Source: Oleispira sp963933055 (lineage in GTDB: Bacteria; Pseudomonadota; Gammaproteobacteria; Pseudomonadales; Oceanobacteraceae). Taken from it: a stretch of 62,958 nucleotides of DNA. Below, piece after piece: positions 25,948 to 34,387 of this stretch. The notes under the pieces were generated by a model that had not been told where the DNA came from, ran no database searches, and saw only the letters and a program-made list of their open reading frames with translations. Position numbers and translations under genes: made by a program. Each line of letters begins with the position of its first letter. Position 1 is the first letter of the stretch. The stretch is from the NCBI GenBank assembly GCA_963933055.1, contig CAWVSY010000018.1, positions 1 through 62,958 on the forward strand, given 5' to 3'.

Positions 25948-26772
25948 ATGACTGCTCTCCCATCACCTCAGATAATAAAAGATGCTTACCTCAATGATTT
26001 GAAAATAACAGCAGCAATGGATGTTGACTTTCTAAATCAATTACAGAGTAAGCACATCGCTCGTTATAGCTTTAATAGTTTGGCTGTTGTCTTAGGTCAT
26101 GATATCTCTTTAGAGATAGAGGCGATTTTTAATAAGATTGTTGAGAAAAAACGAGGCGGTTATTGTTTTGAGCATAATAAATTAGTGCTAACGGTACTGA
26201 AAGAAATTGGTTTTGACGTTAGGCTATTAATGGCTAAAGTTATTTATAATCGTGATATTGATGTTGCTAGAACACATCGCATAACTTTACTGAATTTACA
26301 GGGGGATGATTACATTGTTGATGCTGGTTTTGGTCATTTAGGTGCACGTTATCCTGTTAAGCTAGAACTTGGATTAGAGCAAGATCAAGGGGATGCTGTT
26401 TATCGAATAGTGAAAAATTCACAGGAGGATTATTGTTATCAGTTATTGAAAGATAACGAATTTTTTACCTTGTATACCTTTAATTACTATCACTATAGTG
26501 AAGCAGAATGCTTACCCGCTCATTTTTATTCGCATAAAAGTCCTGAGGCTGCGTTTGTCAATAATATGGTTGTTTGCCGTAAGTTCTATAATGACATTTT
26601 ATCATTGAGGAATGATAACTTTTCACGCATTAGCAATGAAGCAACAATAACAACCGTAATTAGCAATCCTACACAATTACACCAGATATTGAATGATGAA
26701 TTTGAATTGAACTTTGACTTTGCGATTGCAGAATTTCTATTCTCAAAGTTCATTTCAGTCGATAATTTTTAG
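25948..26772 (+). CDS. Arylamine N-acetyltransferase (NAT)
   Basis: A 274-residue cytoplasmic enzyme that transfers acetyl from acetyl-CoA to arylamines and hydrazines. The Cys-His-Asp triad is seen: Cys73 in RGGYCFEHN, the histidine in RTHRITLLN (about residue 111) and the aspartate in IVDAGFG (about 126). Length fits the family. The C-terminal third is less conserved. ATG 25948 is preceded by a weak AACGGAA. It lies 20 bp upstream of a DMT exporter gene and may share a transcript with it and the Crp-type regulator. Confidence 0.9.
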   Translation: MTALPSPQIIKDAYLNDLKITAAMDVDFLNQLQSKHIARYSFNSLAVVLGHDISLEIEAIFNKIVEKKRGGYCFEHNKLVLTVLKEIGFDVRLLMAKVIYNRDIDVARTHRITLLNLQGDDYIVDAGFGHLGARYPVKLELGLEQDQGDAVYRIVKNSQEDYCYQLLKDNEFFTLYTFNYYHYSEAECLPAHFYSHKSPEAAFVNNMVVCRKFYNDILSLRNDNFSRISNEATITTVISNPTQLHQILNDEFELNFDFAIAEFLFSKFISVDNF

Positions 26773-26792
26773 TCTGATTTTGGTATTGATGA

Positions 26793-27710
26793 ATGATGAA
26801 GTGGTTACTTTCTAATAATCTGCTGTTATTGCTTTGGGTAAGCCTTATGGCTTCCTCTTTTGTATTTTCTGCTGATTTAATTCCTTATGCGAATCCGATT
26901 GCGAGCACAGGATTGCGCTTTATCTTGGCCAGTATCTTGATGCTCCCATTTATTATTTCCAGTAATAAGTCTGCTAATAATGCATCTTCTGATAATGAAT
27001 CGTTAGAAAGTAAAAAGATATTCTTTCAATATGGGCTCATTAGTCTATTTTTGGTCATGTTTTTTGTAGGTCTATTTGAGGCTCTAAAAACTACGACAGC
27101 ATTGCGAACGTCTGTTATTTATACCTTAGTGCCTTTGATTAGTATTGTACTTACCTATTTTTTACTTAAAACTAAGACGGCTAAAATTAAAATTCTGGGA
27201 TTTATTCTAGGGTCTCTTGGTGCGACGATCGTCGTTTTGGCCTTTAATAAAAAGGGAACCGATATTTTAAAATGGCACTCTGGCGATGTTGTTTTTTTAT
27301 TCGCCTGTATGAGTTTATCTGCTCATGTGGTATTGGTTAAAAAATGGGGCGCTAATATCTCTCCGATACAAGGATCATTTTATATCATGGTATTAGGTGG
27401 CCTTATGCTATTGCCTTTAATGCTCATGTTTGGTGAGCTTGATGATGTTGCTTGGGAAAATATTAAATTCTGGGAAATACTGCTTTATTTGACGGTATTT
27501 ACTACGATGGTGACGTTCTTTTTGCAACAGCGCTTAGTACAGAAGATAGGGCCGAATCAGCTATTGGCGGCGACGTATTTAATTCCTATTCTTGTGGTCT
27601 TACCCAAAGGCTGGGCTGCCATCGTTCATGCCAGTTACAGTATGTATGGAGTATTAATAATATTTCTGGCACTGTATTTAATTTCTAAAGAACGGAAAAC
27701 TATTTTGTGA
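26793..27710 (+). CDS. EamA/DMT family transporter
   Basis: A 305-residue inner-membrane protein with about ten helices and the internal duplication typical of EamA drug/metabolite exporters. The first half includes ANPIASTGLRFILASILMLP and TTTALRTSVIYTLVPLISIVL; the second half repeats with VVLVKKWGANISPIQGSF and LTVFTTMVTFFLQQRLVQ. Substrate unknown. It ends in a 4-bp overlap (GTGA) with the regulator gene, so the two are co-translated. The NAT gene lies just upstream. Confidence 0.87.
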   Translation: MMKWLLSNNLLLLLWVSLMASSFVFSADLIPYANPIASTGLRFILASILMLPFIISSNKSANNASSDNESLESKKIFFQYGLISLFLVMFFVGLFEALKTTTALRTSVIYTLVPLISIVLTYFLLKTKTAKIKILGFILGSLGATIVVLAFNKKGTDILKWHSGDVVFLFACMSLSAHVVLVKKWGANISPIQGSFYIMVLGGLMLLPLMLMFGELDDVAWENIKFWEILLYLTVFTTMVTFFLQQRLVQKIGPNQLLAATYLIPILVVLPKGWAAIVHASYSMYGVLIIFLALYLISKERKTIL

Positions 27711-28297
27711 ACATACAAAACCAGCTACAAGATTTTATAGCCTACTTCAGTGAGGGGAGGGCGACGATTGAGGCAGATGATTTCTTAAAGTTTGGTTTGA
27801 AAGGCGAATTTAAACACTATCAAAAAGGCCAGTTTATTATTCATCAAGGTCAGCCTGCACCTAAAATTCATTTTTTGTTAAAAGGCTATGTGAGATATTT
27901 TAGCCTGTCAGAAGAGGGAAAAGAATTTACTCAATCCTTTGCCAGTTCGCCTGGCATTGCTGGTTCAACCAGAGCGATGAGCAAGAAGACAAAGTCGCTA
28001 TTCAGTATTGAGGCTTTAGATGATTCTTTATGCCTAGAATTTGATTGGTGTGTATTTTTTGATGTTATGAAAGATAAACCTGGATTTTTAATGGCTTATA
28101 ATTCGTTATTAGAAAACTTATTTATAAAAAAAGAAGAAAGAGAATATGCGTTTGTACAGCAAACGGCGGAACAACGTTATTTAAACTTTTTAGCTGAAAA
28201 TAGCTATTTAGGAAGCAAGCTATCCCTTAAAGTGATTGCATCACATATTGGTATTACACCAATAGCGCTTAGCCGTATTCGTAAAAAATTGAAGTAG
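27707..28297 (+). CDS. Crp/Fnr family transcriptional regulator
   Basis: A 196-residue regulator. Residues about 30-125 form a cyclic-nucleotide-binding-type beta barrel (FIIHQGQPAPKIHFLLKGYVRYF), without the Fnr cysteines. The C-terminal helix-turn-helix is short (LKVIASHIGITPIALSRIRKKL). GTG 27707 overlaps the stop of the transporter gene. As the last gene of the unit it may regulate the exporter and NAT genes. The ligand is not evident; the full set of cAMP-binding residues is not seen. Confidence 0.87.
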   Translation: MNIQNQLQDFIAYFSEGRATIEADDFLKFGLKGEFKHYQKGQFIIHQGQPAPKIHFLLKGYVRYFSLSEEGKEFTQSFASSPGIAGSTRAMSKKTKSLFSIEALDDSLCLEFDWCVFFDVMKDKPGFLMAYNSLLENLFIKKEEREYAFVQQTAEQRYLNFLAENSYLGSKLSLKVIASHIGITPIALSRIRKKLK

Positions 28298-28300
28298 CGG

Positions 28301-28328
28301 CGCTCGATAATCAGTATGTTATCGAGCG
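28301..28328. terminator. Bidirectional hairpin between convergent genes
   Basis: CGCTCGATAA (28301-28310) pairs with TTATCGAGCG (28319-28328) over an eight-base loop, between the Crp-type regulator and the MTHFR-like gene. No T-run follows. Confidence 0.55.
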
Positions 28329-28346
28329 AGCGCTGTTAAAGCATCA

Positions 28347-29255
28347 TCAGATTTTGCTAACTCGTTCAAGCAGTTCGATTGACGCATCAACTTCGACTTT
28401 ACGAATGGCCACACTTTCAATATTGCAGCCAACCGGAATGCCTTTTTCATCAGCAAAGGCTTTTAATTCGCGATAGCTTTGTTCAGATACATCGACAGAG
28501 CGTTGCAGAATGTCGTTAGAATGAATCATATCGTTCTCTAGCCATCTTGGAATGCTAATGCCTAGCCACTTCATAAATTGAAGTGTCTTTGCAGAACCGC
28601 AAGGAGTAAGAGTAAATAAAATAGGCACTAAGGGGATGTTATGTTCTTTACCGTAGTAATAATAATCCGATAGAAAATTCTTAGATGCATTCACATCATA
28701 AACGCCTTGGGATACAAAAAAGCTGCAACCTTGGGCAATCTTTTCAAATACACGTAAATGCTCATCACCTTTGGATTGATGACGTTCAGGAATCACAACT
28801 CCACCAAGCAATACATCGCTATTACTTTCCGCTTTAACATTGTATGCGTCATTGATTGATAGCGTTACTTCTTGTGATTTAGACGCCGCCCCAACGAAGA
28901 TGGTCAAGTTGTTACTGGGGTCTGCACTGGTTAAGAAATTAGACAGTTCAGGTTTACTGTACTTTCCGACAGCTCGATAGATGATCTTCGGTATTTTTAA
29001 GCCAGTAAGGTGCTGCTGGCTGTAGTCATAGCAATCGAGTGTTTCCATAAAAGGAAACGGACGCTCTTCATCGGTACGTGATTTCTCGTCTTGGATGTCG
29101 TAGAGGACCAAGCCATCTACTTGTTGGGCTTGAAGACGTTCTACCTGGCGTGCAGAAATTTCAGCAACTTTTTCGTCACTGGTGCCTTTTTTAGGTGGCG
29201 TGATGCCGTATAGAACGATGTTGCTCTCACGGTTTTTGATTTTTTTAATAAGCAT
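28347..29255 (-). CDS. Methylenetetrahydrofolate reductase-like protein
   Basis: A 302-residue protein resembling the FAD-linked oxidoreductase (TIM-barrel) fold of MTHFR. Stretches such as VLYGITPPKKGTSDEKVA, LLGGVVIPERH, SFFVSQGVYDV and VPILFTLTPCGSAKTLQFMKWLGI match the MetF-like pattern in strand order, including the F(F/V)(V/T)SQ motif. It differs enough from MetF that the folate substrate is uncertain. The start is probably ATG 29255; a TTG at 29294 would add 13 residues and no ribosome site is clear for either. Isolated gene. Confidence 0.72.
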   Translation of the reverse strand: MLIKKIKNRESNIVLYGITPPKKGTSDEKVAEISARQVERLQAQQVDGLVLYDIQDEKSRTDEERPFPFMETLDCYDYSQQHLTGLKIPKIIYRAVGKYSKPELSNFLTSADPSNNLTIFVGAASKSQEVTLSINDAYNVKAESNSDVLLGGVVIPERHQSKGDEHLRVFEKIAQGCSFFVSQGVYDVNASKNFLSDYYYYGKEHNIPLVPILFTLTPCGSAKTLQFMKWLGISIPRWLENDMIHSNDILQRSVDVSEQSYRELKAFADEKGIPVGCNIESVAIRKVEVDASIELLERVSKI

Positions 29256-29391
29256 AATGTAATAGGTATGTGTGCTAAGTATTGTTATGAGCAATATACC
29301 ATAGCTGGATAGATTTCATGATGAGCATTTTTCAATCAAACTAGAGGACTATTCACGTTGCCCTATTTTGACTTTAAAGATGCCATTTGGA

Positions 29392-30141
29392 CTAAAAAAG
29401 CTGGCTAAAGGTAATGCCTACAGCACTACCATCGGCTTCTCTTTTGGTCTCTTCGTTTGTATAGCGGATGCTCATGTACTTTATGCCTAATGCGGTACCA
29501 GTATCGACAAAGTGATATAGGTATTCAACATACGCGCCTAGTGCATCCTTATAGCGAGATTTCTGATCGGTTGCGTCACTTCTGAAGATGGGGTCTATGT
29601 GATAACTAAGGCCGCCCCCCATGACATGTCTGCCTAGCCAAACATGGGAAAATAGATCAATAGGGTAGCGTGTGAAGGACAGTGTGCTTTTATCACCAAT
29701 GTTATTTTCAACGGTTATTTGATCAACCAAAATGCCACCTTTGAAGCCTACATCCATATTCTTATTGAATATTAAATGGGCAGCGCCTAATGAAAAATAG
29801 ATGCCTGACCCGGCGCGGATGCTGTCTGTTTCACCGTTATCAAAGGTGATGGTTTCTAAAGTATTACCGCCAAGAGAAGCTTCTAGCGCAAAGAAAACTC
29901 TATTTTCGGAGTATTCATCAATATAAAAATCATCATCGGAGACAAGCTCTTCTTGATAGCCATCATCATAACTTTGTCGATAATCCAATACGCTAGCACT
30001 TAAGCTAACCATGCTAAAACTCAGTAAACTAATACTCAGTAGCAGTTTTAGCATGCAAGAAGTGGCTATCGCGATTGAGCCGTCATGGGATGCGATATTC
30101 GACTTAACCCGAGGACGAATATTGGAACGTTGTGGAATCAT
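29392..30141 (-). CDS. Putative outer-membrane beta-barrel protein
   Basis: A 249-residue exported protein. A hydrophobic signal segment is at residues 30-50 (MLKLLLSISLLSFSMVSLSAS). The mature part has alternating polar/aromatic strands and ends FSQLF, a C-terminal phenylalanine typical of barrels assembled by BAM. The start with the best ribosome site (GGAGG, ATG 30141) leaves an unusually long basic stretch before the signal; an internal ATG at 30054 gives a standard signal peptide but has no clear ribosome site. It lies 36 bp downstream of tatC on the same strand. Family not recognised. Confidence 0.65.
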   Translation of the reverse strand: MIPQRSNIRPRVKSNIASHDGSIAIATSCMLKLLLSISLLSFSMVSLSASVLDYRQSYDDGYQEELVSDDDFYIDEYSENRVFFALEASLGGNTLETITFDNGETDSIRAGSGIYFSLGAAHLIFNKNMDVGFKGGILVDQITVENNIGDKSTLSFTRYPIDLFSHVWLGRHVMGGGLSYHIDPIFRSDATDQKSRYKDALGAYVEYLYHFVDTGTALGIKYMSIRYTNEETKREADGSAVGITFSQLF

Positions 30142-30177
30142 AATAGCCCTCCATTTGGTAAGTTAATACATCGGTTT

Positions 30178-30957
30178 TTAACCAATGCTATTTTCGTCTG
30201 CTGGATTTTCTGAATCGACGGGGCGCTTAATTAAGCGAGCAAAGAGAACACCAACCTCAAACAGCATCCACATAGGAACGGCGAGAATGGTCTGCGAGAT
30301 AACGTCTGGAGGGGTGACAAACATGCCAACGACAAAACAGCCTAAGAATACATAAGGACGCTTTGCGCTGAGTTTTTCAACAGAAGTAAAACCCATAAGC
30401 ACTAATAAGAAGGTAGCAATAGGAATTTCGAAAGCGATGCCAAAGGCAAAAAACATTTTTAGAATGAAGTTAAGAATATTGCTGATGTCGGGCATCAAGG
30501 TCACACCTTGTGGGCCGACTGAAGTAAAGAAAGAAAATGCTAAAGGCAGCACAACGTAATAGGCGAAGGCAATACCGGCGTAGAATAATACGATGCTCGA
30601 TAGCAGCAGTGGAATTGCGAATTTCTTTTCATGTTGGTATAGCCCTGGTGCAATAAAAGACCAAACTTGGTGCAGAATAAACGGCACGGATAAGAAAATA
30701 GCTAAGACAATGGTCAGTTTAAACGGCACTAAAAAAGGCGAAGCGATGCCCGTTGCGACCATGCTACCGTCGGCGGGTAAAATTGACGATAACGGATCCA
30801 CTAAAATGAGGTAGAGGTCGTTAGCGAAATAAAACAAGCCTAAAAAGATCGTTAGAACCGATAATACAATTTTCAGCAACCGATTACGCAATTCAAGTAA
30901 GTGCGACATAAGAGGCTGTTCAGCGCTGGTGCTAGATGAGTCGTTTGATTGTGTCAT
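30178..30957 (-). CDS. tatC: Sec-independent protein translocase TatC
   Basis: The 259-residue polytopic receptor of the twin-arginine pathway, which exports folded proteins. Six transmembrane segments are visible. The conserved N-terminal MSHLLELRNRLLK and the first periplasmic-loop PFLVPFKLT motif that contact the signal peptide are present. ATGA overlaps the tatB stop by 4 bp. In this window at least the Mo hydroxylase subunit (20909-23221) is a predicted Tat client. Confidence 0.95.
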   Translation of the reverse strand: MTQSNDSSSTSAEQPLMSHLLELRNRLLKIVLSVLTIFLGLFYFANDLYLILVDPLSSILPADGSMVATGIASPFLVPFKLTIVLAIFLSVPFILHQVWSFIAPGLYQHEKKFAIPLLLSSIVLFYAGIAFAYYVVLPLAFSFFTSVGPQGVTLMPDISNILNFILKMFFAFGIAFEIPIATFLLVLMGFTSVEKLSAKRPYVFLGCFVVGMFVTPPDVISQTILAVPMWMLFEVGVLFARLIKRPVDSENPADENSIG

Positions 30958-31223
30958 TTGCTTGTATTTTCTTTAGACTTATCTTCTTTTGCTGCAACTT
31001 CTTCTTCATCAAGAAAGGTTGCATAAGGGTCTTTAAGTTTTTCTTGTAATTCATCGGTGCGCACTTGTCGCTCCAAATCATCTTGGATATTACTCATGGT
31101 GCGGCGAATTTTACCGATGAAGAGACCTACGGTATGCGCTGCTTTAGGAAGGCGTTCAGGGCCCAGTATGAGCAGCCCTAAAATACCAACAACCATTAAT
31201 TCTAAAAAACCAATATCAAACAC
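30954..31223 (-). CDS. tatB: Sec-independent protein translocase TatB
   Basis: An 89-residue protein with a short N-terminal membrane helix (FDIGFLELMVVGILGLLILGPERLP) that ends in the conserved GPERLP hinge, then an amphipathic helix and an acidic/lysine-rich tail. TatB links signal-peptide recognition on TatC to TatA recruitment. It overlaps tatC by 4 bp and is 15 bp after tatA. Shorter than E. coli TatB (171), as often outside the enterics. Confidence 0.93.
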   Translation of the reverse strand: MFDIGFLELMVVGILGLLILGPERLPKAAHTVGLFIGKIRRTMSNIQDDLERQVRTDELQEKLKDPYATFLDEEEVAAKEDKSKENTSK

Positions 31224-31238
31224 GTAATGTGCTCCGAA

Positions 31239-31511
31239 TTATTTCTTTTCTTGGCTTTTTGACTCTGCCGCATCTTGTTTTTCAACAGTGCTGTCAAAGG
31301 TAGCGTCTTTTTCGTCATGGGCGATTGATGCTTGCTGAGTTGCTTCTTTTTCATCATCGGCTTTTTTACCATCATCGTTTATGGCATTTTTGAAGCCTTT
31401 AACGGCACCACCAAGATCACCACCAAGATTACGCAATTTCTTAGTTCCGAAAACTAAGATTACGATAACGAAAATGATCAATAACTGCCAAATACTAATA
31501 CCACCTAACAT
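31239..31511 (-). CDS. tatA: Sec-independent protein translocase TatA
   Basis: A 90-residue pore-forming subunit. One N-terminal transmembrane helix (ISIWQLLIIFVIVILVFGTKKL) carries the FGTKKL hinge, followed by the amphipathic helix LRNLGGDLGGAVKGFKNAI and a charged tail. First gene of tatABC; downstream of hinT in the same direction by 29 bp. Confidence 0.95.
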   Translation of the reverse strand: MLGGISIWQLLIIFVIVILVFGTKKLRNLGGDLGGAVKGFKNAINDDGKKADDEKEATQQASIAHDEKDATFDSTVEKQDAAESKSQEKK

Positions 31512-31540
31512 GATACTTACCTCTATTTATTTTAATTAGT

Positions 31541-31873
31541 TTAGAACCCAGGAAGCTTGGAGCCACCTAGAATATGAAAATGCATGTGGAAAACTTCTTG
31601 CCCACCTTTTGCACCGGTATTGGTAATGGTGCGATAGCCTTCAAGGTTTTCCTGTTTTGCCAGCTTCGGAATCGTAAGCAATAGTTTGCCCATTAGCGCT
31701 TCGTCTTCTGGCTGTAAATCGTCAAGATTTACGATGTGCTTTTTCGGAATCAGTAACAGGTGAGTATCAGCTTTAGGAGCGATATCACGAAAGCCGAAAA
31801 AATCGTCGTCTTCATAGACGGTTTGCGAAGGAATGTCTCCGGCTACTATCTTACAAAATAAACAATCAGTCAT
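31541..31873 (-). CDS. hinT: HIT family purine nucleoside phosphoramidase HinT
   Basis: A 110-residue cytoplasmic hydrolase of the Hint branch. The histidine triad HMHFHILGG (HxHxHxx) is at the C-terminus, and CLFCKIVAGDIPS is the typical N-terminus. Its likely role is hydrolysis of adenosine phosphoramidates. I use ATG 31873, which has AAGGA eight bases upstream, rather than TTG 31879. It lies between hisE and tatA in the minus-strand cluster. Confidence 0.92.
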   Translation of the reverse strand: MTDCLFCKIVAGDIPSQTVYEDDDFFGFRDIAPKADTHLLLIPKKHIVNLDDLQPEDEALMGKLLLTIPKLAKQENLEGYRTITNTGAKGGQEVFHMHFHILGGSKLPGF

Positions 31874-31902
31874 GCTCAAATTCCTTAATGTTTTCTTGCA
31901 GC

Positions 31903-32253
31903 CTATTTTGGCTGACGCGATGCTTTTTCTTCTAATCCGGATAAGCCAAAGCGACGTTTTAATTCTTCCACAACCGTTTCAGGGCGCTCGCCTAGTTTGG
32001 CCAGTGCGACTAAGCTATGAAACCATAAGTCGGCGGTTTCGTAGATAACATCTGAGTTATCACCACTGCGTTCTGCGTCTTTTGCGGCAATGATCGTTTC
32101 AGTGGCTTCTTCGCCCACTTTTTCTAATATTTTGTTCAAGCCTTTATTATACAGGCTAGCAACGTAGGAGCTGTCTGCCGCTGCGCCTTTACGTTCTTCT
32201 AGGATATCGCCTAGGGTTTCAAAAACCGAAGTGTTATTTGCTGAGTCGCTCAT
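31903..32253 (-). CDS. hisE: Phosphoribosyl-ATP pyrophosphatase HisE
   Basis: A 116-residue enzyme for step 2 of histidine biosynthesis, hydrolysing PR-ATP to PR-AMP. The MazG-like metal-binding helices are clear in EKVGEEATETIIAAKD and DVIYETADLWFHSLV (Glu and Asp ligands). HisE and HisI are separate genes here, as in Pseudomonas, whereas E. coli has a fused protein. Located 25 bp after hisI. Confidence 0.96.
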   Translation of the reverse strand: MSDSANNTSVFETLGDILEERKGAAADSSYVASLYNKGLNKILEKVGEEATETIIAAKDAERSGDNSDVIYETADLWFHSLVALAKLGERPETVVEELKRRFGLSGLEEKASRQPK

Positions 32254-32278
32254 GCTAAGCTCTTAATAATAAAGGAAA

Positions 32279-32671
32279 TTAATAAATATCTTTTGGATCT
32301 TTTAGTACAGGGTCAACGGATTGCCACTCGCCTTGATCTGAATCACCATTATGCACCCGATAGAAACAGCTTTCACGCCCTGTGTGACAAGCAATGCCGC
32401 CTATTTGCTCAACTTGCAGAACAATAACATCCGCATCGCAATCTAAGCGTGTTTCATGCAGTTTTTGAACATGCCCTGAAGACTCGCCTTTACGCCACAA
32501 TTGCTGACGCGAGCGAGAATAATAGATGGCTCGGTTTTCTTTGATTGTGAGCATCAATGCTTCACGATTCATCCAAGCCATCATTAAAATACGGCCTGTT
32601 TTGTGATCTTGGGCAATCGCGGGTACTAAGCCATCGTTATCCCATTTAATTTCATCTAACCAGTTACTCAT
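32279..32671 (-). CDS. hisI: Phosphoribosyl-AMP cyclohydrolase HisI
   Basis: A 130-residue zinc/magnesium enzyme that opens the adenine ring of PR-AMP in step 3 of histidine synthesis. Metal ligands are seen in LDCDADVIVLQV (the DxDxD magnesium site with the zinc cysteine) and in CHTGRESCFYR (about residues 101-111). RQQLWRKGESSGH is the family motif. It follows ubiB after a 75-bp gap containing a hairpin, and precedes hisE. Confidence 0.96.
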   Translation of the reverse strand: MSNWLDEIKWDNDGLVPAIAQDHKTGRILMMAWMNREALMLTIKENRAIYYSRSRQQLWRKGESSGHVQKLHETRLDCDADVIVLQVEQIGGIACHTGRESCFYRVHNGDSDQGEWQSVDPVLKDPKDIY

Positions 32672-32714
32672 GACCTATTACTCACAGAAGGGTCTATTTT
32701 GAAATAAAAAATTA

Positions 32715-32744
32715 TTTTCAGCTTACCTGAATCTCAGCTGAAAA
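32715..32744 (-). terminator. Hairpin between ubiB and hisI
   Basis: AGCTGAAAA and TTTTCAGCT (9-bp arms, 32715-32723 and 32736-32744) face each other across 12 bases. On the minus strand the stem is followed by TAATTTTTTATTTC. It may partially terminate ubiE-ubiJ-ubiB transcripts before hisI. Confidence 0.55.
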
Positions 32745-32746
32745 CC

Positions 32747-34384
32747 TCAGCCTTTTATTAATAACCATAGCGCACCGAATGCGGCGACTGATATACCGAT
32801 GCTTTCTGGCATCACTAGCGCTGCGGCTTGCCACCATAAAAGACCACCAGAGACCATGGTTGTAATGGCGAGTTTCTGTTGTCTGTTTTGCTGGCGTTGT
32901 TTAGTAATTTCTTGATTAAGCTGGCTTAGCTGATCGGAAATCTGCGCTTGGCTGCTGTCTATTTGGCTTAATTTACTTAGGCTGCTATGAATCAGTCCTG
33001 GAATTTGTGGGCCTTTTTCAATCCAGCTCGGTAGCTGGCGCTTAAGCTCACGCAGAGCACCTTTAGGGCCAAAGCGCTCTTTGATCCAGCGTTCCATGTA
33101 AGGCTTGGCGGTATTCCATAAATCCAGCTCAGGATACAGCTGGCGGCCTAAGCCTTCGATATTTAATAAGGTTTTTTGCAGCAATACTAATTGTGGCTGC
33201 ACTTCCATATTAAAACGGCGTGCTACGCGAAACAGTTGCAGCAATACTTGGCCGAATGAAATTTCGGCAATGGGTTTTTCAAAGATAGGTTCACAGACAC
33301 TGCGAATGGCGGATTCTAATTCATGCACCTTGGTATTTGAGGGTACCCAGCCGCTATCGATGTGCAGTTGTGCCACTTGGTAATAGTCTTGGTTGAAGAA
33401 GGCTAATAAGTTGCGTGCTAAATAGTGCTGATCTTGTTCGGTTAAGGTACCTACAATGCCGCAGTCGATGGCGATGTATTTGGGTTTTTCTGGGCTGCCG
33501 TGGGCAACAAAAATATTACCTGGGTGCATGTCGGCATGGAAAAAACTGTCGCGAAATACTTGGGTAAAGAAAATCTCGACCCCTCGCTCTGCCAATACTT
33601 TCATATTGGTATGCTGTGCTTTAAGTGCTTCGATATCAGCAACAGGAATGCCGTAAATTCGTTCGCTAACCATCACGCTGGTGCGGGTAAAATCCCAATA
33701 TACTTCAGGTACATAAATGAGATCGGAGCCTTCAAAGTTGCGTCTTAGTTGTGTGGCATTAGAAGCTTCAATGGCTAAATTCAATTCGGCATGAATGGTA
33801 TTGCTGTAGTCTTCAACAACTTCGACAGGCTTTAAACGGCGGCCTTCAGAAGAATACTTTTCAACAAGGCGTGCCATCTGATCAAGCAAGATCATGTCGC
33901 GGTCGATGGTTTTATAGATACCAGGGCGAACAACTTTTACAACCACTTCTGTGCCATCGTGCAAAGTAGCTGGGTGTACTTGGGCAATCGAGGCTGATGC
34001 CATTGGAATGGAATCAAATTGTGCAAATAGGGTATCGACACTTTCACCCAGCTCGCTTTCAATCAGACGCACGGCAATATCACTAGCAAACGGAGGCACA
34101 TCATCTTGTAATTTCACTAGCTCGCTGACAATGTCGTCAGGAATAAGATCAGGGCGAGTAGAGAGTATTTGACCAAATTTAACGAAGATGGGGCCAAGAG
34201 CTTCTAATGCTAAACGTAGACGTTCGCCGCGAGACAGCTTTTTAGGAACGGGGGCTAAACGCCAAGGCGCCAGAAATAGTGCAATACGCAGTGGCAGCGG
34301 AAACTGTTCAGTCGGAATTAAGTCATCTAAGCGGTAGCGAGTAAATATGTAGAGGATTTTCCACAGACGCCAAAAATTAGCCAC
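32747..34384 (-). CDS. ubiB: Ubiquinone biosynthesis kinase-like protein UbiB
   Basis: A 545-residue ABC1/ADCK-type atypical kinase that supports ubiquinone synthesis. The signature KxGQ is in FVKFGQILSTRPDLIP (about residues 76-91), the nucleotide-loop lysine in VVVKVVRP, and the catalytic/metal part in HADMHPGNIF and AIDCGIVG. Two hydrophobic segments at the C-terminus (about 498-540) anchor it to the inner membrane. The start is GTG 34384, three bases after the ubiJ stop, so the two genes are coupled. Confidence 0.96.
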   Translation of the reverse strand: MANFWRLWKILYIFTRYRLDDLIPTEQFPLPLRIALFLAPWRLAPVPKKLSRGERLRLALEALGPIFVKFGQILSTRPDLIPDDIVSELVKLQDDVPPFASDIAVRLIESELGESVDTLFAQFDSIPMASASIAQVHPATLHDGTEVVVKVVRPGIYKTIDRDMILLDQMARLVEKYSSEGRRLKPVEVVEDYSNTIHAELNLAIEASNATQLRRNFEGSDLIYVPEVYWDFTRTSVMVSERIYGIPVADIEALKAQHTNMKVLAERGVEIFFTQVFRDSFFHADMHPGNIFVAHGSPEKPKYIAIDCGIVGTLTEQDQHYLARNLLAFFNQDYYQVAQLHIDSGWVPSNTKVHELESAIRSVCEPIFEKPIAEISFGQVLLQLFRVARRFNMEVQPQLVLLQKTLLNIEGLGRQLYPELDLWNTAKPYMERWIKERFGPKGALRELKRQLPSWIEKGPQIPGLIHSSLSKLSQIDSSQAQISDQLSQLNQEITKQRQQNRQQKLAITTMVSGGLLWWQAAALVMPESIGISVAAFGALWLLIKG

Positions 34385-34387
34385 AGC

